Virus record (IMG/VR): IMGVR_UViG_3300023174_005626
Location: 45,483-109,482 of that record
From: a virus
DNA: 64,000 nt
Strand: one strand, 5' to 3'
Below, piece after piece: positions 16,786-24,705 of this stretch; the first letter of the stretch is position 1, and every line of letters begins with the position of its first letter. Under the pieces are notes generated by a model. The model was not told where the DNA came from. It saw only the letters and a list, made by a program, of their open reading frames with translations, and did not search any database. Made by a program: the position numbers and the translations under genes.

Positions 16786-18150
16786 TTAAATATCTTCAAT
16801 TAGAATATATGATGTTTCAGTATTCAATAATGGTTGACCTGGATTTGCCATAAAAATACTAAAATAACCTGATGAATCTAAATTACCTGTAAATATAATA
16901 CCTCCATTAACATAGGTTGTAACTTTACAAGTTCCGTCTGATTGAATCAAACAATAAACTGAAGGACTTTGTGTTGAGTGGTTTCCATAATATGTTTGTC
17001 CTGAACTTACAGGTGTTGAACCCACTTCGTCAGTTAAAGTAAATGGAACCCCTCCATTAGAAGAAAAACTGTCAAGAGATGAACCTTTAGTTGACCTATT
17101 TACTACAATCGTATTTCTTGATATTGTTGGTGTTGGTGTTTTGGTCGGTGTTTCAGTTGGAGTTTCAGTCATCGTTGGTGTTAAACCAATTGTAACTGAT
17201 GGCGTTGGAGTTTGTGTTGGGGTTGATGTATTTGTTGGTGTTTGAGTATTTGTTGGAGTTTGACTTGGTGTTGGTGTTTGTGTAACACATAACGAACCAA
17301 ATCCAACAACCTCACCTTGTGAATCCAACTCAACAACATAATTATTAATATAGTCTTGAATAAACCCTGTCATATCAATTGTTGATGGTCCATTAAGTAC
17401 ATTCCAAAATTCTGATGATAAATCAAATTCAGGATTGTTTCCATATACAGTTACAGTATTAGTTTGCCAACAAGCATCGTCATTTGTTAATCCTGAATAA
17501 ACCAAGAAATAATATCTTGTGTTTGTTGGAGTTGGAGTTTGCGTTGGAGTTTCGGTTGGAGTTTGCGTTGGTGTTTCTGAAGATGTCTGAGTTGGAGTTT
17601 GCGTTGGTGTTTCAGTTGGTGTTGATGTTAAAGTTTCAGTCGGTGTAGGAGTTACTGTGTTTGTTGGTGTTTCAGTTGGTGTTGATGTTAAAGTTTCGGT
17701 TGGAGTTGGCGTTTGTGTTGAAGTTTTAGTTGGAGTTGGTGTAGGTGTTTCTGTTGAGGTAGGTGTTACAGTATTAGTTGGAGTTGGTGTTATGGTTGGA
17801 GTAACAGTTTGACTTGCGGTTTGAGTTGGTGTAATACCCGAAGTAACTGACGGTGTTGGTGTTGAGGTAATCGTTGGCGTTACAGTAGATGTAGGTGTTT
17901 CTGATGGTGTTTTTGTTTGTGTTATAGTTGGTGTTGGTGTTGGTGATGGACACGGAACTTCAACAACATAAGAATAAGCATATGTTGAAACATAACAATC
18001 ATAAGTTCCATACCAATAATCAGTCACATACGTAAACGGAAAAACTTGGTCACCCAAACTAATTGTTCCACCTGTACAAGGAAAGAAAGTAACGTTGGCC
18101 GTTTGACCACTTAAGTTATCACTAAAAATTGAAACTCCACAATATGACAT
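16786..18150 (-). CDS. Pro-Thr-rich modular tail/fibre-like protein B
   Basis: A 454-residue protein with alternating beta domains and Pro-Thr linkers. Domain 1 (1-68) starts MSYCGVSIFSDNLSGQTANV. The first linker (about 69-212) is a long array of TPT, TET, TQT and TST steps. Domain 2 (about 213-295) has [19 protein letters not shown] and IDMTGFIQ and is roughly half identical to domain 2 of protein A. A second linker (296-345) leads to a C-terminal domain (346-454) with a serine- and glycine-rich strand pattern and ending TSYILIEDI. There is no signal peptide. Gene order and the shared domain suggest a paralogue of protein A produced by duplication. Likely virion surface protein; exact place on the particle is unknown. 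Confidence 0.7.
   Translation of the reverse strand: MSYCGVSIFSDNLSGQTANVTFFPCTGGTISLGDQVFPFTYVTDYWYGTYDCYVSTYAYSYVVEVPCPSPTPTPTITQTKTPSETPTSTVTPTITSTPTPSVTSGITPTQTASQTVTPTITPTPTNTVTPTSTETPTPTPTKTSTQTPTPTETLTSTPTETPTNTVTPTPTETLTSTPTETPTQTPTQTSSETPTQTPTETPTQTPTPTNTRYYFLVYSGLTNDDACWQTNTVTVYGNNPEFDLSSEFWNVLNGPSTIDMTGFIQDYINNYVVELDSQGEVVGFGSLCVTQTPTPSQTPTNTQTPTNTSTPTQTPTPSVTIGLTPTMTETPTETPTKTPTPTISRNTIVVNRSTKGSSLDSFSSNGGVPFTLTDEVGSTPVSSGQTYYGNHSTQSPSVYCLIQSDGTCKVTTYVNGGIIFTGNLDSSGYFSIFMANPGQPLLNTETSYILIEDI
17520..17948. repeat. Degenerate Thr-Pro codon repeat tract
   Basis: A run built on the hexamer-like step GTTGGTGTT / GTTGGAGTT (minus sense Thr-Pro-Thr). Longer near-identical blocks, such as GTTTCAGTTGGTGTTGATGT, recur within it. 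A shorter similar tract lies at about 17125-17284. Confidence 0.85.
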
Positions 18151-18155
18151 AATAT

Positions 18156-18162
18156 ATAAATA
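18156..18162 (-). promoter_or_regulatory. TATTTAT late-promoter candidate for Pro-Thr protein B
   Basis: Sense-oriented TATTTAT five bases before the ATG. Confidence 0.5.
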
Positions 18163-18180
18163 CTTTAAAAAAATATTTTA

Positions 18181-18729
18181 TTAAAAACAAATACCGATAT
18201 CTAAAACTTGTCCGTTGGCAATATTAAATTGTGCCCATCTTGCACCATCAGAAACTATGTTACCAACGAAGACAGGTGGAATTGTACAAGAAGGATTTCC
18301 ATATACATAATCACCAATTTGTAGAGCTTCAAATGGAATTGCACTATAAATTGCAACATTTGTTGGACCATATCCCGCATCACCACAAGCATCCTCAAAA
18401 TATCCAGCACCCCACAAATTATATACAGGAATAAACGTTTGAGTAATACTTGGTGTTGGAGTATGAGTTGGCGTTTGAGTAATACTTGGTGTTCGTGTTG
18501 GTGTTATTGTTGGAGTTGGAGTTATGAAAGAACATATTCCTATGAATACAACAGTCAAGGGGGCTCCACAATCTTGAGCATATAAATCAGACGCACATAC
18601 ATAATGAGAATCTAATGGGTCAATTGGTGTAACACTAACAATACCAGTACAACCTGTCCAAGCATAATATCCTTGTTGAACGGTGTTATAGTTTGTTATC
18701 TTAAAGTAGTTACAGTCTGTTGTATACAT
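18181..18729 (-). CDS. Pro-Thr-linked two-domain tail/fibre-like protein C
   Basis: A 182-residue short member of the same family. An N-terminal beta domain (1-70) with several cysteines (CNYF, TGC, YVCASDLYAQDC) is joined by a linker of about 25 residues (TPTPTITPTRTPSITQTPTH and a few more) to a C-terminal domain with YFEDACGD, NVAIYS, GDYVYGN and a final IGICF. This C-terminal domain follows the same DAC...YG...C pattern as in proteins A and B. It lies between protein B and the large LamG-like protein on the minus strand, 11 bases after the latter. Probably a virion protein; no enzyme motif was seen. Confidence 0.65.
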   Translation of the reverse strand: MYTTDCNYFKITNYNTVQQGYYAWTGCTGIVSVTPIDPLDSHYVCASDLYAQDCGAPLTVVFIGICSFITPTPTITPTRTPSITQTPTHTPTPSITQTFIPVYNLWGAGYFEDACGDAGYGPTNVAIYSAIPFEALQIGDYVYGNPSCTIPPVFVGNIVSDGARWAQFNIANGQVLDIGICF

Positions 18730-18740
18730 TTATATTAAAT

Positions 18741-20747
18741 TTAACTTGGGGTTATTGTAGGTGTTATTGTTGGTGTCGGTGTTAGACAGTTATACATTTC
18801 ATATCCCAAATCATTACAAGGTAGTGATAGGTATGTTAAATCAGGACAAAGTAATATTGTTGGTACTAGGTCATTACTAGGTATCACAATTCTACAGTTA
18901 GGACAATCAGGGTCTAATAATCCGTATCTATTCTTCAGAATTCTGAAGTTATGTTTAATCTGAGAAGCGTTGAGTGGTTCAAGATACATTCTAAATGCAC
19001 TTACATCCCCAATTAAACTACCACCAAAAATCTCTTCAAGTTTTATATGTGTTGTTAATCCTGAATAAATTGTGTTATCTAAATCATTTGTCGTCAAACA
19101 TTCAGGGTCTTGTTGGTATACAATATCATCAACGGTTTCAGGGCAACCTCCCGAAAAAGTTAGGTTGTCATGTAAACCTTGTGTACCACCACCAACTGAA
19201 ATGTTATAACCTACACCAATTTGTCTTTCTTTTGGTGTGTTTAATAACCTTGGTATAATCTCTTCAAAATCTTCTGCAACCATGAATAGTCTACCGTTAA
19301 CGTAAAACTTCAATGTACCCAATCTGTATTTTTCTTCTTCGGTCCACATGTCATTGAACTTAACAACTTCTGTTGTTGCTGGGTCGTAAGGCTGTTCGTG
19401 AGTCAATGGAGGTTCAATAAGACTCACACTATTATTCGCTGGTGTTGCCGTGAAAATTGTGTTAACAATTAATCCTAATCCACCTTTTTCATATAGGTCA
19501 CAAGTATCTAACCATTGGTTTCTTTGGAATACCGCGTCAATCTGAACCCAATGTTCAACGTTTGGATATGTTGTTTGAATACAATCATGGAAAATACCTC
19601 TTGTTGAACACCACTCACTTATTGTGACTCCCGTTTGATAAGTAAGACCTGTAAGACAAGTTCCCGAATGTTCACAGTGACCAGTGATTCTATAGGTTTT
19701 GACACATAATCTTGGGTTTCCTGTGTCACCACTTAATCTCAATGAAAGGGCATTTGACACACCATCATATAATGGGTCAGTTTCAGGATACTTTACGGTT
19801 ACGGTACAATTACAAGGACATCCGCAATTGCAATTTGTTGATGTTCCTCCTGATTGTTGGTAAACATGTATACAACTATGTTCCGCGGTTTTACCTGTTT
19901 GTTCACATTCACAAGTGTGCATACAAGTCAAACCTGAAGTTACTCTTGTATATCCTGTATCTTGTTTTGGACTTCCGTCAGGATAGTGGTAGAATTTATT
20001 CTCAGCTCTTGCTCCCATATAAAAGAAGGTACCTTTATTATTCGGATATCTTTTATTTAATCCTGTGTCAGTATTTCCTGTCCATCTATATTTCAACATG
20101 AATTCTGCAGTCCAACCTAATGAAACTCTTTGAGGAAAAACTTGATAATCATATCCTGGTATTTTATAAAACCCTTGGAAGAATCCTCCATCAAGTCTAG
20201 CGAAATAACCAACAGAATCTCCATTTGTTTCATAATTTAAATCATATGTATACGAATCATCATTCCATAATCTATTACTTGAGGTTGTGAATCCTGTGAT
20301 AGGATGCATTTTCATTCTCCTATCGTATTTGTATCTATTGTAAGTGTCTGCTGAGGTTGTATATAACCCTGTTGTAATTTCAATGGTTTCACCAGACATT
20401 TTTTTAGTCAATCCGTTATCAATACCTGTCAAACCAACATCACACAATTCAGTTACAACAGGACAAAAATTAGGGTCAACATAGTCTGGATTCCAATAAT
20501 TTTCAGAAACAATAACATCATTATCAAAACTACAAGAATTGGTTTGACAAATTGTTGTTGCAGAATTATTGAAGTCAAATTTGAATGGCATTCTATTCCC
20601 ATCATCTTCACCAATTAAAAGTGGTGAGAATACAACCTCTTGGTCATAATCTTTTTCGTCTGATGCAAGGCAAATGTCCGTTATTTCATTGAACGGAATT
20701 AGTCCCCATCTCCTAAAATTATATTGATTAATGTTTTGGTATGCCAT
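18741..20747 (-). CDS. Large LamG-like tail protein with Cys-rich insertion and Pro-Thr tail
   Basis: A 668-residue protein. The middle and C-terminal parts have concanavalin/LamG features: GWTAEFMLKYRW, LSLRLSGDTGNPRL, TLKFYVNGRLFMVAEDFEEI, NLTFSGGCPE, then GDVSAFRMYLEPLNASQIKH, the usual closing strand of such domains. Inserted at about residues 275-315 is a Cys-dense stretch (CMHTCECEQTGKT and NCNCGCPCNC), plausible for metal binding or disulfides. The protein ends in a short TPTPTITPTITPS tail, the same linker type as in the following three genes, but without a domain after it. LamG-type folds bind carbohydrates, so a receptor-binding role is plausible. First of the four minus-strand fibre-like genes. 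Confidence 0.65.
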   Translation of the reverse strand: MAYQNINQYNFRRWGLIPFNEITDICLASDEKDYDQEVVFSPLLIGEDDGNRMPFKFDFNNSATTICQTNSCSFDNDVIVSENYWNPDYVDPNFCPVVTELCDVGLTGIDNGLTKKMSGETIEITTGLYTTSADTYNRYKYDRRMKMHPITGFTTSSNRLWNDDSYTYDLNYETNGDSVGYFARLDGGFFQGFYKIPGYDYQVFPQRVSLGWTAEFMLKYRWTGNTDTGLNKRYPNNKGTFFYMGARAENKFYHYPDGSPKQDTGYTRVTSGLTCMHTCECEQTGKTAEHSCIHVYQQSGGTSTNCNCGCPCNCTVTVKYPETDPLYDGVSNALSLRLSGDTGNPRLCVKTYRITGHCEHSGTCLTGLTYQTGVTISEWCSTRGIFHDCIQTTYPNVEHWVQIDAVFQRNQWLDTCDLYEKGGLGLIVNTIFTATPANNSVSLIEPPLTHEQPYDPATTEVVKFNDMWTEEEKYRLGTLKFYVNGRLFMVAEDFEEIIPRLLNTPKERQIGVGYNISVGGGTQGLHDNLTFSGGCPETVDDIVYQQDPECLTTNDLDNTIYSGLTTHIKLEEIFGGSLIGDVSAFRMYLEPLNASQIKHNFRILKNRYGLLDPDCPNCRIVIPSNDLVPTILLCPDLTYLSLPCNDLGYEMYNCLTPTPTITPTITPS

Positions 20748-20756
20748 AAACTAATG

Positions 20757-20763
20757 ATAAATA
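20757..20763 (-). promoter_or_regulatory. TATTTAT late-promoter candidate for LamG-like gene
   Basis: Sense-oriented TATTTAT nine bases before the minus-strand ATG, back to back with the plus-sense copy at 20777-20783. Confidence 0.55.
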
Positions 20764-20776
20764 CCTTGTATCAGAG

Positions 20777-20783
20777 TATTTAT
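20777..20783 (+). promoter_or_regulatory. TATTTAT late-promoter candidate for plus-strand small-protein cluster
   Basis: Sense-oriented TATTTAT 16 bases before the ATG at 20800. In this 52-base divergent gap each gene has its own properly oriented copy. Confidence 0.55.
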
Positions 20784-20799
20784 AGATTAAAAAGAAGAG

Positions 20800-21624
20800 A
20801 TGATTACCACAGATAAAGAATTTTATTCATCACCATATTATTTTTTCCTTAGAGATAAGGGAAAAGATTATTCTTTATACTTCTCGGTTGAAGAAACTTT
20901 AACTGAAGCAAGAAAAAAAGATGAGATGATTAAAGTACCAAAAGATAAGGTTAAACATGTTAAAGCATATTTGGAAAAGTTATTAAAGGGAAAAAAGAAA
21001 AAATCAACAAAAGATGTTTCAGGTGAGTTAGAAGAACTTGTTAACTTGGATGGTGCGATATCAAATAGTAAAATTCCAATCCTTGACCCTAAGCTTCATC
21101 CAAGAAAAACTATGGACCAAACTGTTGCAGCGGCAAGAATTACAAACGACCCAATATCTCGTGGATATAGAACATATTATGGTGAGTCAGTAGAAGAAGA
21201 AGTTAGTGAAATAGATATGTCAAAAGCATTTGGTTACGAAGAAACTGAAGATATGGATGGTAAAGAAACTTTTGACTACATGGTTGATGAATTAGAAATG
21301 GAACCTGAAGAGGCAATAGATAGAACTGAACAACAAGGTAAAGACCCATCAGGAAAGAAAGATAAAAAGTCAGAATATTACCACGACAAGAATTTTATTA
21401 CAAGAGCAACATTATCTGAGATTCAAAAACAAAAAGCAATCAAAATGGTTGAGGATTTGTTAATGAAGAAAAAAAATACAGATAACTCTGAGGTTGGTAA
21501 AAAAGAGTCTAGCTCTAAAGAAGCGTCAAATATTCTAAAAAAGAATCTTAAGTCTCTTCTTAAACAGATGGATAAAGAAGGATTATCAAGAAAAGATATT
21601 CTTAAACTATTAGACGGTGAATAA
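20800..21624 (+). CDS. Unknown charged protein, probable virion or head-associated
   Basis: A 274-residue highly charged protein, not recognised. Lys-rich region at about 45-70 (KLLKGKKKKSTKD), an ILDPKLHPRKTMDQTVAAAR segment at about 95-115, GYRTYYGES next, an acidic middle (about 130-180) and a C-terminal helical part ending LSRKDILKLLDGE. No membrane segment or signal peptide. Its TATTTAT motif and the small genes that follow suggest late expression. The charge pattern would suit an internal head or scaffold-associated protein, but this is only inference. Confidence 0.5.
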   Translation: MITTDKEFYSSPYYFFLRDKGKDYSLYFSVEETLTEARKKDEMIKVPKDKVKHVKAYLEKLLKGKKKKSTKDVSGELEELVNLDGAISNSKIPILDPKLHPRKTMDQTVAAARITNDPISRGYRTYYGESVEEEVSEIDMSKAFGYEETEDMDGKETFDYMVDELEMEPEEAIDRTEQQGKDPSGKKDKKSEYYHDKNFITRATLSEIQKQKAIKMVEDLLMKKKNTDNSEVGKKESSSKEASNILKKNLKSLLKQMDKEGLSRKDILKLLDGE

Positions 21625-22093
21625 AGATTTATATAACTCGGCCAAAGGTGAGATAGAATTTCCTCAAGACAAACAGGAACATATGAGAGTATGTTTCCAT
21701 ATGGTAAAAAATGCCGATGAAAACACCGAGGGATATAACAGAAATAAAGAACTTCAAGTACAATCGTTCATTGATTACAAACAATTAAAAAGAATTAAAA
21801 ACTTTTTTGATAATTTCAAAGGAAGTGAAAAGCATCCATCGTTTATTTTGAACGGAGGTGTGGTTATTAAAAACTGGGTTAATGATGAACTTAGAAAAAT
21901 GAGAGACTACACTAAAATGACAAAAAGAAATAAAATGGATACAGGGATGCAAAATCAATTTTTGGACCCTCATCAAAAGAAAGATTTTAATAATGTAAGA
22001 CCATCTCAAGAACATTCAAAAACTGTGGATAAATACAATGCGGCAGTCACTGAAAGTTTAAAGAGAATAAATGAATTAATATCAAAAATATAA
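21617..22093 (+). CDS. Unknown helical protein starting at GTG
   Basis: A 158-residue protein whose best start is a GTG overlapping the previous stop codon by eight bases; no ATG lies close by. It is rich in Lys, Asn and Gln and mostly helical, with HPSFILNGGVVIKNWVNDEL in the middle and NAAVTESLKRINELISKI at the end. No known family was recognised. The overlap means translation is probably coupled to the upstream charged protein. Likely a virion-associated protein by company; function unknown. Confidence 0.5.
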   Translation: MNKDLYNSAKGEIEFPQDKQEHMRVCFHMVKNADENTEGYNRNKELQVQSFIDYKQLKRIKNFFDNFKGSEKHPSFILNGGVVIKNWVNDELRKMRDYTKMTKRNKMDTGMQNQFLDPHQKKDFNNVRPSQEHSKTVDKYNAAVTESLKRINELISKI

Positions 22094-22097
22094 AAAC

Positions 22098-22391
22098 ATG
22101 GCACTAGAAATCGCAGTTGATTTAACACAAAATGAACCAAACGCACTAACAGCTGTTGCTGATATGGAAAGAGCTAAATTAATCCCAAGAAATGATTACA
22201 ACGAAGTTGGTAATCAATATTCCGTAGTAAACCGTGACGCTTTGGCTGACGGGGATGCTAAAGGAAGAGGTACTGGTATTTTTTTAGATGTTTATAATGC
22301 AAATGCTGGAACAATTACTGATGTAGTTGAAAGAAAAAATGAAATTAAAATAAACAATTACAATTCTTCAAAACCATATCCTAATTTCTAA
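22098..22391 (+). CDS. Small unknown protein
   Basis: A 97-residue protein with no recognised family. It begins MALEIAVDLTQNEPNALTAV and is followed by a Gly- and Asn-rich middle (NVGNQYSVVN-like and KGRGTGIFLDVYNANAGTIT). No transmembrane or signal segment. The last base is shared with the ATG of the next gene, so it lies in the same operon. Probably a minor structural protein. Confidence 0.5.
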   Translation: MALEIAVDLTQNEPNALTAVADMERAKLIPRNDYNEVGNQYSVVNRDALADGDAKGRGTGIFLDVYNANAGTITDVVERKNEIKINNYNSSKPYPNF

Positions 22392-22801
22392 TGAAATTAA
22401 CTGAATCACTTAAAGGTTTAATATGCGAAATTGCGGCAATTGATGACATAATTAATGCCATCAAAAATAAGCATAAAGTAGTAATTTACTATGATGGTGA
22501 TGAACCAGGTGGTAGAGGCATTAGAGAGATTGAGCCAGTGTGTTTAGGTATGAGTAAAGCGGGAAATAAGGTATTAAGAGCTTGGGATATGGAGGGTTCT
22601 TCTCACACTGATTATACAGGTGAACAACCTTTACCAGGATGGAGACTTTTTAGGTTAGATAAAATTTTGTCTCACAAACCAACTGGTGAAGTTTACTATG
22701 AACCTAAACCAGGTTATAATTTTAATGGTGACAAAAGCATGGTTAACGTAATAATAAATGCAAAATTCGGAAACGAAGGTCCACAACAAAACTTAGCTTA
22801 A
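22391..22801 (+). CDS. WYL-like domain protein
   Basis: A 136-residue protein. After an N-terminal helix (MKLTESLKGLICEI) it has a WYL-type pattern: IINAIKNKHKVVIYYDGDE, then REIEPVCLGMSKAGNKVLRA and WRLFRLDKILS, matching the family order of basic pair plus Y-x-Y strand, R-x-x-EP, L-R-A and F-R-x-D-R/K-I. WYL domains bind nucleic acid or nucleotide ligands and regulate many bacterial defence and CRISPR loci. Here the domain is alone, with no HTH part. In a phage it could act as a ligand sensor or may be a virion component, since the neighbours look structural. The fold call is moderately supported; the role is open. Confidence 0.6.
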   Translation: MKLTESLKGLICEIAAIDDIINAIKNKHKVVIYYDGDEPGGRGIREIEPVCLGMSKAGNKVLRAWDMEGSSHTDYTGEQPLPGWRLFRLDKILSHKPTGEVYYEPKPGYNFNGDKSMVNVIINAKFGNEGPQQNLA

Positions 22802-22805
22802 TATT

Positions 22806-23438
22806 ATGAATGAAAACGATTTAATGAGTAGATTGGTAGCGTCAAAGGCTATTATGGATAATCCAAAATTTACTAAAAGCAGAAATACAATGAATGACGG
22901 ATTACCTCCAACATCTTTACAAGATTTTGACGTACCTAATGCAAAATATAATATTCCTCAGGAATTCTTACAAGAATCTCCATCAATGAGTCAACCTTAT
23001 TTATCTGAACTTCCTAAAGTTAATACAAAACCAGTTGGTGTACCAAGTGTTGATGCAATAAAAAGTTCTAAATTACCTGATGAGATTAAAAGATTAATGA
23101 TTGAACACCCAATTGCACAAGCACAACAACAAGGAGGAGGAGCGACATTATCTGATGATTTAATTGAGAGAGCATCAAGACTAATGAAAAATGAAAATTC
23201 AAACAACTATATTCCTGAGTCTATTAAACCCAAAGCACAACAACAACCTCAAACACAACCTACATCACAAATTGATTATAAGTTAATTAAAAAAATGATT
23301 AGAGAAGCTGTTGATGAAGCATTACAAGAAAATGGATTAATGGTTGAGAGTAGTGAAAAGGCTAACGAGATGTTAAGTTTTAAAGTTGGAAAACACCTTT
23401 TTGAAGGTAAAGTAACAAAAATCAAAAAATTACTTTAA
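22806..23438 (+). CDS. Unknown Gln/Pro-rich protein with C-terminal amphipathic helix
   Basis: A 210-residue protein with a mostly disordered middle rich in Pro, Gln and Ser (KPKAQQQPQTQPTSQ) and a C-terminal segment IDYKLIKKMIREAVDEALQE followed by FKVGKHLFEGKVTKIKKLL. The helix resembles short helices found at the ends of several other proteins in this window and of the kind that can target proteins to a phage scaffold. No family recognised. Last gene of the small-protein cluster before the glycosyltransferase operon. Confidence 0.5.
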   Translation: MNENDLMSRLVASKAIMDNPKFTKSRNTMNDGLPPTSLQDFDVPNAKYNIPQEFLQESPSMSQPYLSELPKVNTKPVGVPSVDAIKSSKLPDEIKRLMIEHPIAQAQQQGGGATLSDDLIERASRLMKNENSNNYIPESIKPKAQQQPQTQPTSQIDYKLIKKMIREAVDEALQENGLMVESSEKANEMLSFKVGKHLFEGKVTKIKKLL

Positions 23439-23461
23439 GGCATTTTCTTATTGGATATAAA

Positions 23462-23474
23462 TTATTATATTTCT
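23462..23474 (+). promoter_or_regulatory. Shared 13-mer TTATTATATTTCT before glycosyltransferase operon
   Basis: Identical to 2510-2522 before the SET-domain gene. It ends 19 bases before the first ATG of the operon, and the gap has no TATTTAT copy in sense. Confidence 0.3.
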
Positions 23475-23493
23475 TTAAATATATTAATAATTT

Positions 23494-24705
23494 ATGTCTA
23501 AAATCAATGTACTAGTCGTACCCTCCGATAGAACTGGAGTTGGTAAATTTAGGTCTATAGACCCTCACATTTTTCTTCAAAACTTATATCCTGAAGATTT
23601 CCATATAGACATCATATATGATGTCGCATATGACGATTTGGAATTCTTTAAAAAGTATCAAATAGTTTCTTTTCATAGAAGTATTGGTCCTGATTTTGAA
23701 AGAGCTAATCAGTTAATTCTCAAATTAAATGAACTTGGTATTGCCACTGTTGGTGATATTGATGATTATTGGATGCCAGGTAAAGAACATCCAATTCACG
23801 ATGTTATCAGATTTAATAAAATCAATGAAAAAATTGTTGCAAACTTAAAAATTGCAAAATATGTTTCAACTACAACATCATTATTTGCTGATGAAATAAT
23901 GAAAATGAATAAAAATGTTGTGGTGTTTCCTAACGCAGTTAACCCAAAAGAATCTCAATTTAAAGAACCAACACCTGAATCAGATAGATTAAGGATTGGA
24001 TGGTTAGGTGGTTCGTCTCACTTACATGATTTGCAATTATTAGACCAATCATTTAGTAAGTTAGGTTCAATTAGTGATAAATTACAATATGTCCTTTGTG
24101 GATTTGATACAAGAGGAACTGTTACTGAAATTAATTCTCAAACAGGAGAACATGTTAAAAGAAATATCACACCTGAAGAAACTGTATGGGCATCATACGA
24201 AAAAATATTTACTCAAAACTATTCAACTATTTCTGAAGACTATAAAAAGTTTTTAGAAAAATACGTACAAGAATCTTACCCTAACGAAAATGATGAGGCA
24301 TATGTTAGAGTTTGGACTAGACCTGTACAATCATATGCTAAGAATTATTCAAAATTTGATGTATCTTTGGCACCAATCAAAAACCACATGTTCAATAGAA
24401 TGAAATCTCAATTAAAAGTTATTGAAGCTGGTTTCTATAAAAAAGCAATTATTGCATCAAATGTTGGTCCATATACTTTAGACTTAAAACATTGTTTAGA
24501 CCATGGTAATTTTGTTGATGGGAACGCATTATTAGTTGATGAAAATAGAAATCACTCTGATTGGGCTAAATTCATTGATAAATTGGTAAAAAACCCAAAC
24601 ATGGTAAAAGATATGGGCGAAAGATTATATGAGACTGTAAAAGACACATATGATTTAAATGTTGTAACAAAAGCAAGAGCAGAATTTTATAAATCAATCG
24701 TATGA
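23494..24705 (+). CDS. GT-B fold glycosyltransferase (family 4-like)
   Basis: A 403-residue protein opening MSKINVLVVPSDRTGVGKFR, where the Gly-rich turn resembles the start of GT-B enzymes. A linker VVVFPNAVNP precedes the C-terminal Rossmann half with LRIGWLGGSSHLHDLQLL, and the donor-site region has FNRMKSQLKVIEAGFYKKAI, matching the K-x-x-EA motif of family 4 where glutamate contacts the sugar nucleotide, followed by a C-terminal helix. The first gene of a long plus-strand operon in which starts and stops overlap. Probably a surface-glycan enzyme working in the cytoplasm; sugar unknown. Confidence 0.8.
   Translation: MSKINVLVVPSDRTGVGKFRSIDPHIFLQNLYPEDFHIDIIYDVAYDDLEFFKKYQIVSFHRSIGPDFERANQLILKLNELGIATVGDIDDYWMPGKEHPIHDVIRFNKINEKIVANLKIAKYVSTTTSLFADEIMKMNKNVVVFPNAVNPKESQFKEPTPESDRLRIGWLGGSSHLHDLQLLDQSFSKLGSISDKLQYVLCGFDTRGTVTEINSQTGEHVKRNITPEETVWASYEKIFTQNYSTISEDYKKFLEKYVQESYPNENDEAYVRVWTRPVQSYAKNYSKFDVSLAPIKNHMFNRMKSQLKVIEAGFYKKAIIASNVGPYTLDLKHCLDHGNFVDGNALLVDENRNHSDWAKFIDKLVKNPNMVKDMGERLYETVKDTYDLNVVTKARAEFYKSIV

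Noticed and set aside
21617-22093. Possible frameshift between the 274- and 158-residue genes
   Set aside because: The eight-base overlap with a GTG start is consistent with translational coupling, and both frames end and start cleanly.
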